From: an uncultured Alphaproteobacteria bacterium
Lineage (GTDB): Bacteria > Pseudomonadota > Alphaproteobacteria > HIMB59 > GCA-002718135
DNA: 64,000 nt
Direction of reading: 5' to 3'
NCBI GenBank assembly: GCA_902620425.1
Contig: CACNHX010000003.1
Span: 133,199 to 197,198 of the forward strand
In this document: positions 56,301-64,000 of the stretch, piece by piece
Layout: each line of letters begins with the position of its first letter
How positions within the stretch are numbered: the stretch's first letter is position 1
The notes under the pieces: generated by a model
The model's database searches: none
What the model saw: the letters and a program-made list of their open reading frames with translations, nothing else
What the model was told of the DNA's origin: nothing
Program-made: the position numbers and the translations under genes

Positions 56301-58810
56301 TTGGTTACCAAGTTTACTATCTTTCCAGGAACATATATTTCCCTCTTTATATTTTTATCAGTTAGGTTTTTTTTTATTTTATCATTATTTTTTGCCATTT
56401 CTAAAACCTTTTCCTTTTTGAGATTTCCATCTAATTTGATAACGCTTTTTATTTTTCCATCAATCTGAATTGCAATATTTAAAATATTAATTTTCTTTAC
56501 ATTCTCCGTTGGCCAATTTTCATTAATACATAATGTCTCAGCCCCAAGATTATGCCAAATTTCTTCACTAATATGTGGAACAAATGGCTGTAAAATAATT
56601 GAAAGTTTTTTTAAAGACCACTCAAGGTTGGTTTTAGTAATTTTATTTTTTGATATACTTTCACTTAAAATGTTTACAAATTCATAAATTTTTGCAACAG
56701 ACTTATTAAATTGAAAGTTTTCTATATTTTCTGAAACTTGATTAATTATATGTTTTAGATTTTCAATAATTTGACCATCATCTATTTTTATTTCACCATA
56801 TGCTTTAAACCTATGAACAAGTTCATATAATTTATTTATAAATTTATAAGATGACGCTATTCCGGTATTAGTCCATTGTAAATCTCTTTCTGGAGGACTA
56901 TCAGACAACATAAACCATCTTGCGGTATCTGCACCATACAAATTTATAATATCATTAGGGTCAACAACATTTTTCTTAGATTTACTCATTTTTTCAATCT
57001 TACCAGCCTCAACCTTAATTCCGTTATTATCTATTAATATCTTACCGTTCTTTTCGACATGTTTAGGCTCAATCCATTCACCTTGTTTGTTTTTAAAAGT
57101 TAGATGAGTAACCATGCCTTGAGTAAACAAACCTTTGAAAGGCTCATCTAAATCAAAGTATTTTAAATCTCTTAAGGCCTTTGTGAAAAACCTTGAGTAA
57201 AGAAGATGTAATATAGCGTGTTCAATACCTCCTATATATTGATCTACAGGTAACCAATATTCTATATCCTTTTTATCAAAAGGCCTTTCCAATCTGGCAT
57301 TGCAATATCTAAAATAATACCAAGATGACTCAAAAAATGTATCAAACGTATCCGTTTCTCTAATTGCTTTCATCCCTGTTTTAGGACAAATTGTTTCTTT
57401 CCAGCCTTCAATATTATTAAGAGCGGTTGAAGACTCGCTGAAGTTTTCTATTTCTGGAAGTTTAACGGGAAGATCAGAATTCTCAACTGCCAATATTTTA
57501 CCGTCTTCTCTATATATTATAGGTATTGGGCAGCCCCAAAATCTTTGTCTCGAAATACCCCAGTCTCTAAGTTTATAATTTGTTTTCTTTTTTCCGATAT
57601 TTTTATTTTCTATCTCAGAAATAATTTTATTTTTTGCTTCTTCAACAGTTAAGTTGTTTAGAAAATTTGAGTTAATTATTATTCCAGGCTCTGTAAAGGC
57701 TTCATTTTTGATTTCAAATTTATCATCTACAACATCTTTTGGTTTTACTACAGGAATAACGTCTAGACCATATTCAATTGCAAAATCTAAATCTCGTTGA
57801 TCATGAGCAGGGCAACCAAAGATAGCTCCAAGACCATATTCTTTTAAAACAAAATTTGCTACAAATATAGGTAGTTTTTTATTTTCTATAAAAGGATGAT
57901 CTACAAATAGACCTGTATTAAAACCTCTTTTAAACTTTTCAGGATTTATACCATTACATTCTTCAATAAATTTTTTTAAACTTTTATTATCTTTAGAAAT
58001 TGACTTAGACAATTCATGATCTGCAGATATTGCTATGAAAGTAGCACCGAATATAGTGTCAGGTCTTGTTGTGAAAACCCTAATACATCTATCTTTTTTT
58101 GAAATCTTAAAATCAATTTCAACACCTATTGATTTACCTATCCAATTTGATTGCATAATTTTAACTTTATTAGGCCAGCTGGATAAGGTATCTAAACCGG
58201 CCAGAAGCTCATCTGAGTATTTACTTATTTTTAAAAACCATTGAGAAAGCTTTTTCTTTTCTATTGCTGCACCTGATCTCCAACCTCTACCATCTATTAC
58301 CTGTTCATTTGCAAGAACTGTTTTATCGACAGGATCCCAATTAACCTCAGCCTCTTTTTTATAAGCAAGACCAGCATTAAACATGTCAATGAAAAATTTT
58401 TGTTCGTGTTTATAATATTCTGGGTGACAAGTAGCAATTTCCCTACTCCAATCTAGAGACAGACCCATTTGCAATAATTGTTCTTTCATGGTTTTAATAT
58501 TTTCATATGTCCACTTTTTAGGATGTTTCTTTTCTGTTAAAGCAGCATTTTCTGCAGGCAGACCAAAAGCATCCCATCCCATTGGATGTAACACATTAAA
58601 ACCCTTCATTTTTTTATATCTAGCAACAACATCTCCTAACGTATAATTTCTTACATGTCCCATATGTATTTTACCAGATGGGTAGGGAAACATTTCTAAT
58701 ACATAATATTTTTTTTTATCTTTATTCTTTGTTGTCTGAAAAGTATTTTTTTTTGACCAAGTATCCTGCCATTTCTTTTCAATTACTTTATGATTGTATC
58801 TTGATGACAC
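56297..58810 (-). CDS. leuS: leucyl-tRNA synthetase
   Basis: Class I synthetase of 837 residues. [19 protein letters not shown] near residue 43 holds the HIGH-type motif; [16 protein letters not shown] near 75; the editing domain has [13 protein letters not shown] near 250; [16 protein letters not shown] near 530 and KMSKSKKN near 610 lie in the catalytic core; the C-terminal domain ends the chain. Length and motifs are normal. First gene of leuS-lptE-holA, four bases after the DUF3576 gene. Confidence 0.98.
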   Translation of the reverse strand: MSSRYNHKVIEKKWQDTWSKKNTFQTTKNKDKKKYYVLEMFPYPSGKIHMGHVRNYTLGDVVARYKKMKGFNVLHPMGWDAFGLPAENAALTEKKHPKKWTYENIKTMKEQLLQMGLSLDWSREIATCHPEYYKHEQKFFIDMFNAGLAYKKEAEVNWDPVDKTVLANEQVIDGRGWRSGAAIEKKKLSQWFLKISKYSDELLAGLDTLSSWPNKVKIMQSNWIGKSIGVEIDFKISKKDRCIRVFTTRPDTIFGATFIAISADHELSKSISKDNKSLKKFIEECNGINPEKFKRGFNTGLFVDHPFIENKKLPIFVANFVLKEYGLGAIFGCPAHDQRDLDFAIEYGLDVIPVVKPKDVVDDKFEIKNEAFTEPGIIINSNFLNNLTVEEAKNKIISEIENKNIGKKKTNYKLRDWGISRQRFWGCPIPIIYREDGKILAVENSDLPVKLPEIENFSESSTALNNIEGWKETICPKTGMKAIRETDTFDTFFESSWYYFRYCNARLERPFDKKDIEYWLPVDQYIGGIEHAILHLLYSRFFTKALRDLKYFDLDEPFKGLFTQGMVTHLTFKNKQGEWIEPKHVEKNGKILIDNNGIKVEAGKIEKMSKSKKNVVDPNDIINLYGADTARWFMLSDSPPERDLQWTNTGIASSYKFINKLYELVHRFKAYGEIKIDDGQIIENLKHIINQVSENIENFQFNKSVAKIYEFVNILSESISKNKITKTNLEWSLKKLSIILQPFVPHISEEIWHNLGAETLCINENWPTENVKKINILNIAIQIDGKIKSVIKLDGNLKKEKVLEMAKNNDKIKKNLTDKNIKREIYVPGKIVNLVTK

Positions 58811-58814
58811 TTAC

Positions 58815-59420
58815 TTAACTTGATTGTAACTTTAGTTTTTTTGCTCTATTTAATATAGCGTTTTCAATTTTTATATTATTTTCTTTGTTTATTTTTTTGT
58901 TTATCCATGTCTGATTTTTAAGTTCTTGACAAAATGATGTTACTCTTAAGTTTTCAGTTTTAAGTTCCATTCCTGAAATAAATATATTGAGTTTACATCT
59001 TTCATTATAATTTTCATCTGTTGAATACCAATCTGTAATTATAGTACCACCAATTTGATCAGCAGAGCTTAGGGGCATGAAATCAATCGTCTCTAATGCA
59101 CCTCTCCATAAAAATACATTAACATTCATGCTTGAAACTAATTTTCCCTGATCACTATTTTTTTTTCCTCCCAAAATACCATCAACTGACAACCCTCCTT
59201 TTCCTAACATTCCACCACCACTTTGAAGCCTTGTTTCGGCATCCCTCATTGCAAGATCCATGTCTAATGCAGAATTAAATTTTGTACCCGACCTATCTAT
59301 TATGTGTTGTCTTGTCTGGGCCTTAGACCACAGCTCTTTCATTTCTTCTTCAGTTTTTTTGTTGTTGCATGAAAAAACAAAAACCAAAGACGATAGTAGA
59401 AGTAATCGTACTAAAATCAT
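58815..59420 (-). CDS. DUF3576 family lipoprotein
   Basis: A 201-residue protein with a lipoprotein signal peptide (LVRLLLLSSLVFVFSC, Cys at 18). The conserved core NVFLWRGALETIDFMPLSSADQIGGTIITDWY near residue 105 is the DUF3576 signature, followed by a beta domain. In Alphaproteobacteria a DUF3576 gene is regularly found just upstream of leuS-lptE, so a role in outer-membrane building is plausible but unproved. A Gly-rich stretch (GGGMLGKGGLSVDGILGG) lies in the linker. Confidence 0.88.
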   Translation of the reverse strand: MILVRLLLLSSLVFVFSCNNKKTEEEMKELWSKAQTRQHIIDRSGTKFNSALDMDLAMRDAETRLQSGGGMLGKGGLSVDGILGGKKNSDQGKLVSSMNVNVFLWRGALETIDFMPLSSADQIGGTIITDWYSTDENYNERCKLNIFISGMELKTENLRVTSFCQELKNQTWINKKINKENNIKIENAILNRAKKLKLQSS

Positions 59421-59460
59421 TGATCAATAATTATTGTATTCAGGGCTAAATGTAAAACAT

Positions 59461-59492
59461 AAAAAAAACGGCACTAGTTAAAGTGCCGTTTT
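59461..59492 (-). terminator. intrinsic terminator of the porin gene
   Basis: AAAACGGCACT (59465-59475) pairs perfectly with AGTGCCGTTTT (59482-59492) around the loop AGTTAA, an 11-base-pair stem. On the minus strand the stem is followed by eight T residues. It lies 23 bases after the porin stop codon. Confidence 0.92.
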
Positions 59493-59514
59493 CTAAAGAT
59501 AAAAAAATCTTTAA

Positions 59515-60558
59515 TTAGAATGACATATTTGCACCGATGTACCAAGCAGATCCATCAGTAGTGTCATTAACACCTTCATCTCCTGAGTCAACGTCAGTAT
59601 AACCAAGAATTGCAGTTACACCTGCTGCCACAGCATATGAGATACTAGCTGAAGTAACGTCTTTTGAATCTTCTGTTGTACCAGCAGTTCCAATAGCACC
59701 ATCTTTTGATGATCCTGAAGCTACACCAACATTAAATGTTAAGTCTCCAGTTACATACTTAATACCAGCTTTTACTACTTCACCAGCAACTTCGTTTCCG
59801 TTTTTATCACCAGCAGTAGTATCACCGTCAGCAAAACCAACAGCAACTGTTAAATCACCTGTTACGGCACTTACACCTAAGTGTATACCACCAGTATCGT
59901 TAGTGATTGCAGTAGCACCAGTTTTTGAACCTTCAGTACCAGACCAACCACCACCGATTGTTACAGCACTGTCACCTAAATCAGTTACATATGTTGCACC
60001 AATTGCATAGTGACTATCTGTTCTGTAAGTTGGTACAGCAGCAGCACCTGAGTCAGTTGAAGCTGAAACTGATAGAGATAAACCATCAGCAAAGAAATCA
60101 GCTGCAGTGTGATACTCAATACCTAATGCAGTTGAACCAGTCATAAAGTCTAAACCAGTTGGAGCTGAGTTAGTAGATGTAACAGTTACACCTTCTGCAC
60201 CAGCTGAACCAGGAATAGATACAGCATGTGATCCAGATGCGTTACCAGCATTTAATACATCAAGCTTTGAGCCATCAGTGAATGCTAAAGTAAAGCCAGC
60301 ATCATAATCTTCTTTTGTGTTTTCATCCATTACTTTAAAGCTAGATGAAATAGTCATACCACCATCAGTGGTTTCAGATAATGAAACAGTAAAGTTGTTA
60401 TCATTTACCTGAGCGTTAGTGTCTGTTCCACTTGTAGGTGAATCAAACTCAACACCAGTTTGGTGGTTACCACTCATTGAAGCTGTTACTGCTTCAGCAA
60501 CTGAAGCGGCACCAAGCGTAGAAACAAGAGCAGTTCCCATTAATAGTTCTTTTTTCAT
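59515..60558 (-). CDS. porin-like outer membrane beta-barrel protein
   Basis: A 347-residue outer-membrane protein. Signal peptide KKELLMGTALVSTLGAASVAEA, then alternating polar/hydrophobic strands (NNFTVSLSETTDGGMTISSSFKV, AGFTLAFTDGSKL, AIGATYVTDLGDSAVTIGGGW, TDLTV-like repeats) and a terminal aromatic, YIGANMSF, as in general porins. It is rich in Gly, Ser, Thr and Ala and clearly higher in GC than its neighbours, with a strong ribosome site (AAAGGAG), a promoter with a 17-base spacer, a two-hairpin leader and a strong terminator: the marks of a very highly expressed gene. Pore substrate unknown. It is inserted between the DUF3576 and yggS genes. Confidence 0.88.
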   Translation of the reverse strand: MKKELLMGTALVSTLGAASVAEAVTASMSGNHQTGVEFDSPTSGTDTNAQVNDNNFTVSLSETTDGGMTISSSFKVMDENTKEDYDAGFTLAFTDGSKLDVLNAGNASGSHAVSIPGSAGAEGVTVTSTNSAPTGLDFMTGSTALGIEYHTAADFFADGLSLSVSASTDSGAAAVPTYRTDSHYAIGATYVTDLGDSAVTIGGGWSGTEGSKTGATAITNDTGGIHLGVSAVTGDLTVAVGFADGDTTAGDKNGNEVAGEVVKAGIKYVTGDLTFNVGVASGSSKDGAIGTAGTTEDSKDVTSASISYAVAAGVTAILGYTDVDSGDEGVNDTTDGSAWYIGANMSF

Positions 60559-60574
60559 AATTACTCCTTTTGAG

Positions 60575-60614
60575 TTAATGAATATTCATTAAATATAAGT
60601 AACAATACTTATAT
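60575..60614 (-). promoter_or_regulatory. two adjacent hairpins in the porin mRNA leader
   Basis: An 18-base perfect palindrome TTAATGAATATTCATTAA (60575-60592) abuts a 9-base-pair inverted repeat ATATAAGTA-ACAA-TACTTATAT (60593-60614). Both lie between the predicted transcription start and the ribosome site, so the porin mRNA would begin with two stem-loops. Confidence 0.65.
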
Positions 60615-60622
60615 TGAGGCAT

Positions 60623-60651
60623 TATCTATTTAAAAATTGAATAAATTACAA
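60623..60651 (-). promoter_or_regulatory. probable sigma-70 promoter of the porin gene
   Basis: Minus strand TTGTAA (60651-60646), a 17-base spacer and TAGATA (60628-60623). The implied start site, around 60616, puts the first base just before the leader hairpins, which supports the assignment. Confidence 0.55.
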
Positions 60652-60686
60652 AAAAAGCATAATGAATTACTATATTTTTTAAATTA

Positions 60687-60706
60687 ATGTTGTTTTTATA
60701 CAACAT
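60687..60706 (+). promoter_or_regulatory. inverted repeat upstream of yggS
   Basis: ATGTTGT and ACAACAT, a perfect 7-base inverted repeat around TTTTAT, ending eight bases before the yggS start codon. It could be a leader hairpin hiding the start or a small operator. No ribosome site is visible between it and the ATG. Confidence 0.35.
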
Positions 60707-60714
60707 ATAAGTTT

Positions 60715-61350
60715 ATGTTTAATATTAAAAAATACAACGAAATAAGCAATTTTTTAAAAAATTCTAGTAATTTAGCCAAAATTGTTGCTATATCAAAAAA
60801 TCATCCATTAGAAAGTGTATTGGAGGCAATTAGTTCTGGAGTTTATATATTTGGTGAAAATAGAGTTCAAGAGGCGCAAGAAAAATTTCAAGAGATAAAA
60901 AAAAATAATCAAAAAATCGAACTGCACTTAACAGGCCCTCTTCAATCTAATAAAGTTAAAACAGCTATACACTTGTTTGATGTTTTTCACACACTTGATA
61001 GAGAAAAGGTTGCAAGAGAATTTTCAAAATATAGTGATCTTTTAAAAAATAAAAAAATATTTCTCCAAATTAATACTGGTAAAGAAAAAACAAAGAGTGG
61101 AATTTTTCCTGAGGATACAAAAGATTTTTTATTTTTTTTAAAAGATGAAATGAAATTATCCATTAAAGGTCTAATGTGTATACCTCCTTTTGATGAAGAT
61201 CCAATAATTCATTTTGCTAAATTGCGATCTCTTGCAAATGAAAATAAAATTGATGAACTAAGCATTGGTATGAGCAATGATTACGAGAAGGCATTACAAT
61301 TTAATCCCACATATATCAGACTAGGCACTATTTTGTTTGGACAAAGATAA
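60715..61350 (+). CDS. YggS family PLP homeostasis protein
   Basis: A 211-residue single-domain PLP-binding protein (YggS/PROSC group). IVAISKNHP near residue 25 holds the PLP Lys; FGENRVQEAQEKF near 46, HLTGPLQSNKVKTAI near 70, and LSIGMSNDYEKAL near 182 with RLGTILFG at the end are the family hallmarks. It buffers pyridoxal phosphate and does no known catalysis. In Alphaproteobacteria yggS usually lies beside the DUF3576-leuS genes on the opposite strand, as here apart from the inserted porin gene. Confidence 0.95.
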   Translation: MFNIKKYNEISNFLKNSSNLAKIVAISKNHPLESVLEAISSGVYIFGENRVQEAQEKFQEIKKNNQKIELHLTGPLQSNKVKTAIHLFDVFHTLDREKVAREFSKYSDLLKNKKIFLQINTGKEKTKSGIFPEDTKDFLFFLKDEMKLSIKGLMCIPPFDEDPIIHFAKLRSLANENKIDELSIGMSNDYEKALQFNPTYIRLGTILFGQR

Positions 61351-61952
61351 TGAAAAATAGATTAAAAATATTTTCTGATGAAAAAATTTATAATTTTTTA
61401 AAAATGTTATTTTCTGATTATGAAATAAAATTAATGAGGCTCAAAGATGTTGAGCGTAATAAACAAAGTGCAGACCCAAATATTGTTATCATTCGCAATG
61501 ATAAAGATCTTAATCTAATTAACTTTAAAAATTTAAATGATAATTTTTTGGTAATAACTCATATGAACATAAATCTTTTGAGTTTTGAAGATAATCTAAT
61601 GCAAATAAAAACCCCGCTTTCAATAAAACGATTAAAAAATAAAGTTGAACATTTTGTACAGAATTTAAAAGTTAAATTTCATGATATATCTATTGATAAT
61701 GATAAAATAATAAATCTAGAAAATAGTTCTTTTTGCTACTTAACTAAAATTGAATACGAAATTTTAAGATATTTAATAATAGAGAAACAAACAAATAAAA
61801 ACTTTATAAAAGAAAATATTTTGAATATTAAGTCAAATATTGAAACTAATTCTCTTGAAAGTCACCTAACCAGAATAAGAAAAAAAATGAACATAGTAAG
61901 AACAGCTGTAAAAATACAAACAAAGAATGAAAATTTATTAATTACTGTTTAA
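61350..61952 (+). CDS. orphan winged-helix regulator with degenerate receiver-like N-terminus
   Basis: A 200-residue protein. The C-terminal half (about 120-200) has the OmpR/PhoB winged-helix pattern: FCYLTKIEYEILRYLIIEKQTNKNFIKENIL, then SNIETNSLESHLTRIRKKM and a final ILLITV-type hairpin. The N-terminal half (about 1-110) has the size of a receiver domain, but the strand where the phosphoacceptor Asp should be reads IVIIRND, and the usual acidic pocket is not evident. So it probably acts without phosphorylation. The start overlaps the yggS stop by one base, and no sensor kinase is nearby. It overlaps lolA by four bases tail to tail. Confidence 0.7.
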   Translation: MKNRLKIFSDEKIYNFLKMLFSDYEIKLMRLKDVERNKQSADPNIVIIRNDKDLNLINFKNLNDNFLVITHMNINLLSFEDNLMQIKTPLSIKRLKNKVEHFVQNLKVKFHDISIDNDKIINLENSSFCYLTKIEYEILRYLIIEKQTNKNFIKENILNIKSNIETNSLESHLTRIRKKMNIVRTAVKIQTKNENLLITV

Positions 61953-62533
61953 TTAAAATATTTAGGATTTATTAGTTTAAATAAATTTTTATCAAACTCT
62001 TCATTATAATTATGATTATAAATAGATAATTTCAAAACTTCGTTTTCAATCTTAAGCTCTACGGCTCTTAACACTAATGGAGATTTTTCAAAATAAACTT
62101 TAATTTGAAACTCTCTGTCTTCGATATCAAACCCATTTTTTTTAAGTATCAATTCATTATCTTTCACCCCTATTGTGCCGTCTTTAAAAAAGAGGGGATT
62201 TCTAAAAATATCGTAAAAGAACCAGGCATTAGTGTTTTTTGGATTAAAAAACTCATCCTCTTCAAGTTCATAGTTATAATACATAGCTTTATTTTCGTCT
62301 AAAATAATCAAAATTTTTGTTGGAGAAAAATATTCAGCCCTAACTCTTTTATTGCCAACAAAAACTTTTCCTTCACTTAAATTCTCACTATCTGTTTGAA
62401 TAAAAGAAGCAGAAAAATTCTTTAGTTTATTAAGATGAGTCAAAATTTTTGTTTTTTCATTATTGGTTGAATAGACCTTGTGTGAAAATAATAAAAAAAT
62501 AATTATAAATATACTAAATATATATTTTTTCAT
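61949..62533 (-). CDS. lolA: outer-membrane lipoprotein carrier protein LolA
   Basis: Periplasmic shuttle that carries lipoproteins to the outer membrane. The 194-residue protein has a signal peptide (KKYIFSIFIIIFLLFSHKVYS), then the LolA pattern: LNKLKNFSASFIQTDSENLSEGKVFVGNKRVRAEYFSPTKILIILDENKAMYYNYELEE split over residues 32-95, and PLVLRAVELKIENEVLKLSIYNH near 150. It lies directly after ftsK on the same strand (four-base overlap), the usual order ftsK-lolA in Alphaproteobacteria. Confidence 0.93.
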   Translation of the reverse strand: MKKYIFSIFIIIFLLFSHKVYSTNNEKTKILTHLNKLKNFSASFIQTDSENLSEGKVFVGNKRVRAEYFSPTKILIILDENKAMYYNYELEEDEFFNPKNTNAWFFYDIFRNPLFFKDGTIGVKDNELILKKNGFDIEDREFQIKVYFEKSPLVLRAVELKIENEVLKLSIYNHNYNEEFDKNLFKLINPKYFN

Positions 62534-64000
62534 TTTTTAAGTACATGTCTCTTACCTGCATTATTTGCTTCGCTTATGACTCCATCTTCTTCCATTTTCT
62601 CAACTATTCTAGCAGCTCTATTGTAGCCAATTTGAAGATATCGCTGAATGTAACTAGTTGAAACCTTCTGTTGTTTGATCACTATCTCCACTGCCCTTCC
62701 ATAAAGATCATCATTATTGTTTGAAATTAAATCATCTTTTGTGTTTAAAGTTAATTCTTCTTCAGATAGTGATATTTCTTTTTTATAATCAAATGTTGCT
62801 TGTTTTTTTATATGAGTAACAACTTTATAAACTTCGTTTTCAGATACAAACCCACCATGGAGTCTTTTTATTATCCCACCATTTTCTAAGAATAACATAT
62901 CACCACTTCCCAGCAACTGTTCAGCTCCCATCTCATTTAAAATTGTTCTGCTATCAAACTTACTAGATACTTTATAACTAATCCTGCTTGGGAAATTTGC
63001 TTTTATAGTACCAGTAATAACATCAACACTAGGTCTTTGAGTAGCTGTAATCAAATGAATACCAGAAGCTCTTGCCATTTGAGCTAATCTTTGTACTAAT
63101 GACTCTACTTCTTTTCCTGCTACCATCATCAAATCCGCCATTTCATCAATCACCACAACAATAAAAGGCATTTTTTCAAGAAGAATTTCTTGTTTTTCAA
63201 TAATTGGCATTCTAGTATCATCATCTATGCCTGTTTGAACCTCTCTAAACAATTTTCTTCCAGAAGAAATTGTTCTTAAAACCTTATCATTATAAGAATC
63301 TATATTTTTTACATTTAAAGAGCTCATTAATTTATATCTATTTTCCATTTCTCTAACTACCCACTTAAGAGCGAATACAGCTTTTTTTGGATCAGTAACT
63401 ACGGGTGTTAAAAGATGAGGAATATCTTCATAAATACTTAATTCTAACATTTTAGGATCAATTAATATCAGCTTGCATTCATTAGGTTTAAATTTGTAAA
63501 GTATACTTAATATCATTGTGTTAATTCCTACGGATTTTCCTGAACCAGTTGTTCCAGCAATTAATAAATGAGGCATGCGCTCTAAATTAGCAAATACACT
63601 TTTACCTGATATATCCTTACCAAGACCAAGCGTAAGGGAGTCATTTTCTATTTCAAATTCATCTTCTTCAATTAAATCACCAAACAAAACACTATCTCTT
63701 TTAGTATTAGGTATTTCGATTCCTAAACTTGTCTTACCAGGCTGTGTTGAAATTCTAGCTGAAATTGAAGACATTGCTCTAGCAATATCATCAGACAAAC
63801 CTATTACTTTACTAGATTTTATTCCTGCATTTGGAACAAATTCAAACAAAGTTACAATCGGACCACTACTAAATCCAACAATCTTTCCTTCAACACCATA
63901 TTCAGATAGCGTTTTTTCTAATTTCATTGCAGCATTAGTATTTATTTTATCTAATTCTCGATTTTTGTTATTTTTCAAATTTGATTTTGAAAGTAGATTT
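62530..64000 (-). CDS. ftsK: DNA translocase FtsK, C-terminal part (5' end outside window)
   Basis: The frame is open to the right edge of the window, so the N-terminal membrane domain and linker are missing. Seen are about 490 residues: the alpha domain (KLEKTLSEYGVEGKIVGFSSGPIVTLFEF), the RecA-like motor with Walker A IAGTTGSGKSVGINTM and Walker B PFIVVVIDEMADLMM, ARASGIHLITATQRPSVDVITG, and the gamma winged helix (VSTSYIQRYLQIGYNRAARIVEKMEEDGVI) that reads KOPS sequences. FtsK pumps chromosome ends and activates dimer resolution at division. A TTG at 63978 should not be taken as the start. Confidence 0.97.
   Translation of the reverse strand, partial: NLLSKSNLKNNKNRELDKINTNAAMKLEKTLSEYGVEGKIVGFSSGPIVTLFEFVPNAGIKSSKVIGLSDDIARAMSSISARISTQPGKTSLGIEIPNTKRDSVLFGDLIEEDEFEIENDSLTLGLGKDISGKSVFANLERMPHLLIAGTTGSGKSVGINTMILSILYKFKPNECKLILIDPKMLELSIYEDIPHLLTPVVTDPKKAVFALKWVVREMENRYKLMSSLNVKNIDSYNDKVLRTISSGRKLFREVQTGIDDDTRMPIIEKQEILLEKMPFIVVVIDEMADLMMVAGKEVESLVQRLAQMARASGIHLITATQRPSVDVITGTIKANFPSRISYKVSSKFDSRTILNEMGAEQLLGSGDMLFLENGGIIKRLHGGFVSENEVYKVVTHIKKQATFDYKKEISLSEEELTLNTKDDLISNNNDDLYGRAVEIVIKQQKVSTSYIQRYLQIGYNRAARIVEKMEEDGVISEANNAGKRHVLKK

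Overview
The window is a gene-dense, strongly AT-rich stretch of an alphaproteobacterial chromosome. Gaps are very short, neighbouring genes often overlap by 1 to 26 bases, GTG and TTG starts are frequent, and poly-A/T tracts are everywhere. The gene order around the origin (maf-aroE-coaE-dnaQ-tim44-...-smr on one side, rho-mnmE-mnmG-rsmG-parA-parB-holA-lptE-leuS on the other) is characteristic of Alphaproteobacteria. With the low GC and a purine/pyrimidine-type BMP ABC importer, this suggests a streamlined marine lineage (SAR11-like or HIMB59/AEGEAN-169-like). That placement is inference. No tRNA, rRNA, CRISPR array, insertion sequence or prophage was seen.

Layout. 1-5693: end of a DUF1800 protein, a divergent TrpF-like gene, then a leftward pabB-pabA-pabC-folP-folB-folK operon that joins p-aminobenzoate synthesis to folate synthesis. 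5722-11926: a rightward housekeeping run (DUF2141, cysS, thrS, hemB, hisI, ribA, cupin). 11987-14122: katG, ended by a strong bidirectional terminator. 14170-19914: a leftward nucleoside-type ABC importer (BMP protein, double ATPase, two permeases) preceded by upp, pointing to nucleobase/nucleoside salvage. 19950-25327: a lipoprotein, pyruvate carboxylase, DUF2244 and dapB. 25369-30296: hrcA-grpE-dnaK-dnaJ, with a good sigma-32 promoter in front of dnaK. 30344-34323: rph, rdgB, an LpoA-like lipoprotein, rsmI and a BON lipoprotein. 34325-38213: a hisB-hisH-GNAT-hisA-hisF-hisE-HIT operon. 38295-40158: hslVU behind another sigma-32-like promoter. 40188-43543: a tandem double-PAP2 protein, a GT39-type glycosyltransferase and a DUF3108 protein, probably an envelope-modification operon.

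43540-55000 is the origin region. Leftward genes (smr, a T4-type lysozyme, tim44-like, dnaQ, coaE, aroE, maf) and rightward genes (rho, mnmE, mnmG, rsmG, parA, parB) diverge from a gene-free AT-rich stretch of about 420 bases (47766-48187), the best oriC candidate. Two 12-base TTTCACGTGAAA palindromes, matching the parS core, lie 2.4-2.6 kb away, in mnmE and at the mnmE-mnmG junction. 54877-64000 holds holA, lptE, leuS, a DUF3576 lipoprotein, a highly expressed-looking porin with a structured leader, yggS, an orphan winged-helix regulator, lolA and the C-terminal part of ftsK.

The most notable points are the T4-phage-type lysozyme sitting where other alphaproteobacteria usually carry the lytic transglycosylase mltA, the parS pair beside the putative oriC, the sigma-32 promoters of dnaK and hslVU (the latter nearly leaderless), the fused double PAP2 protein, and the two-hairpin leader of the porin. 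No wholly new multi-gene defence or mobile system was recognised.
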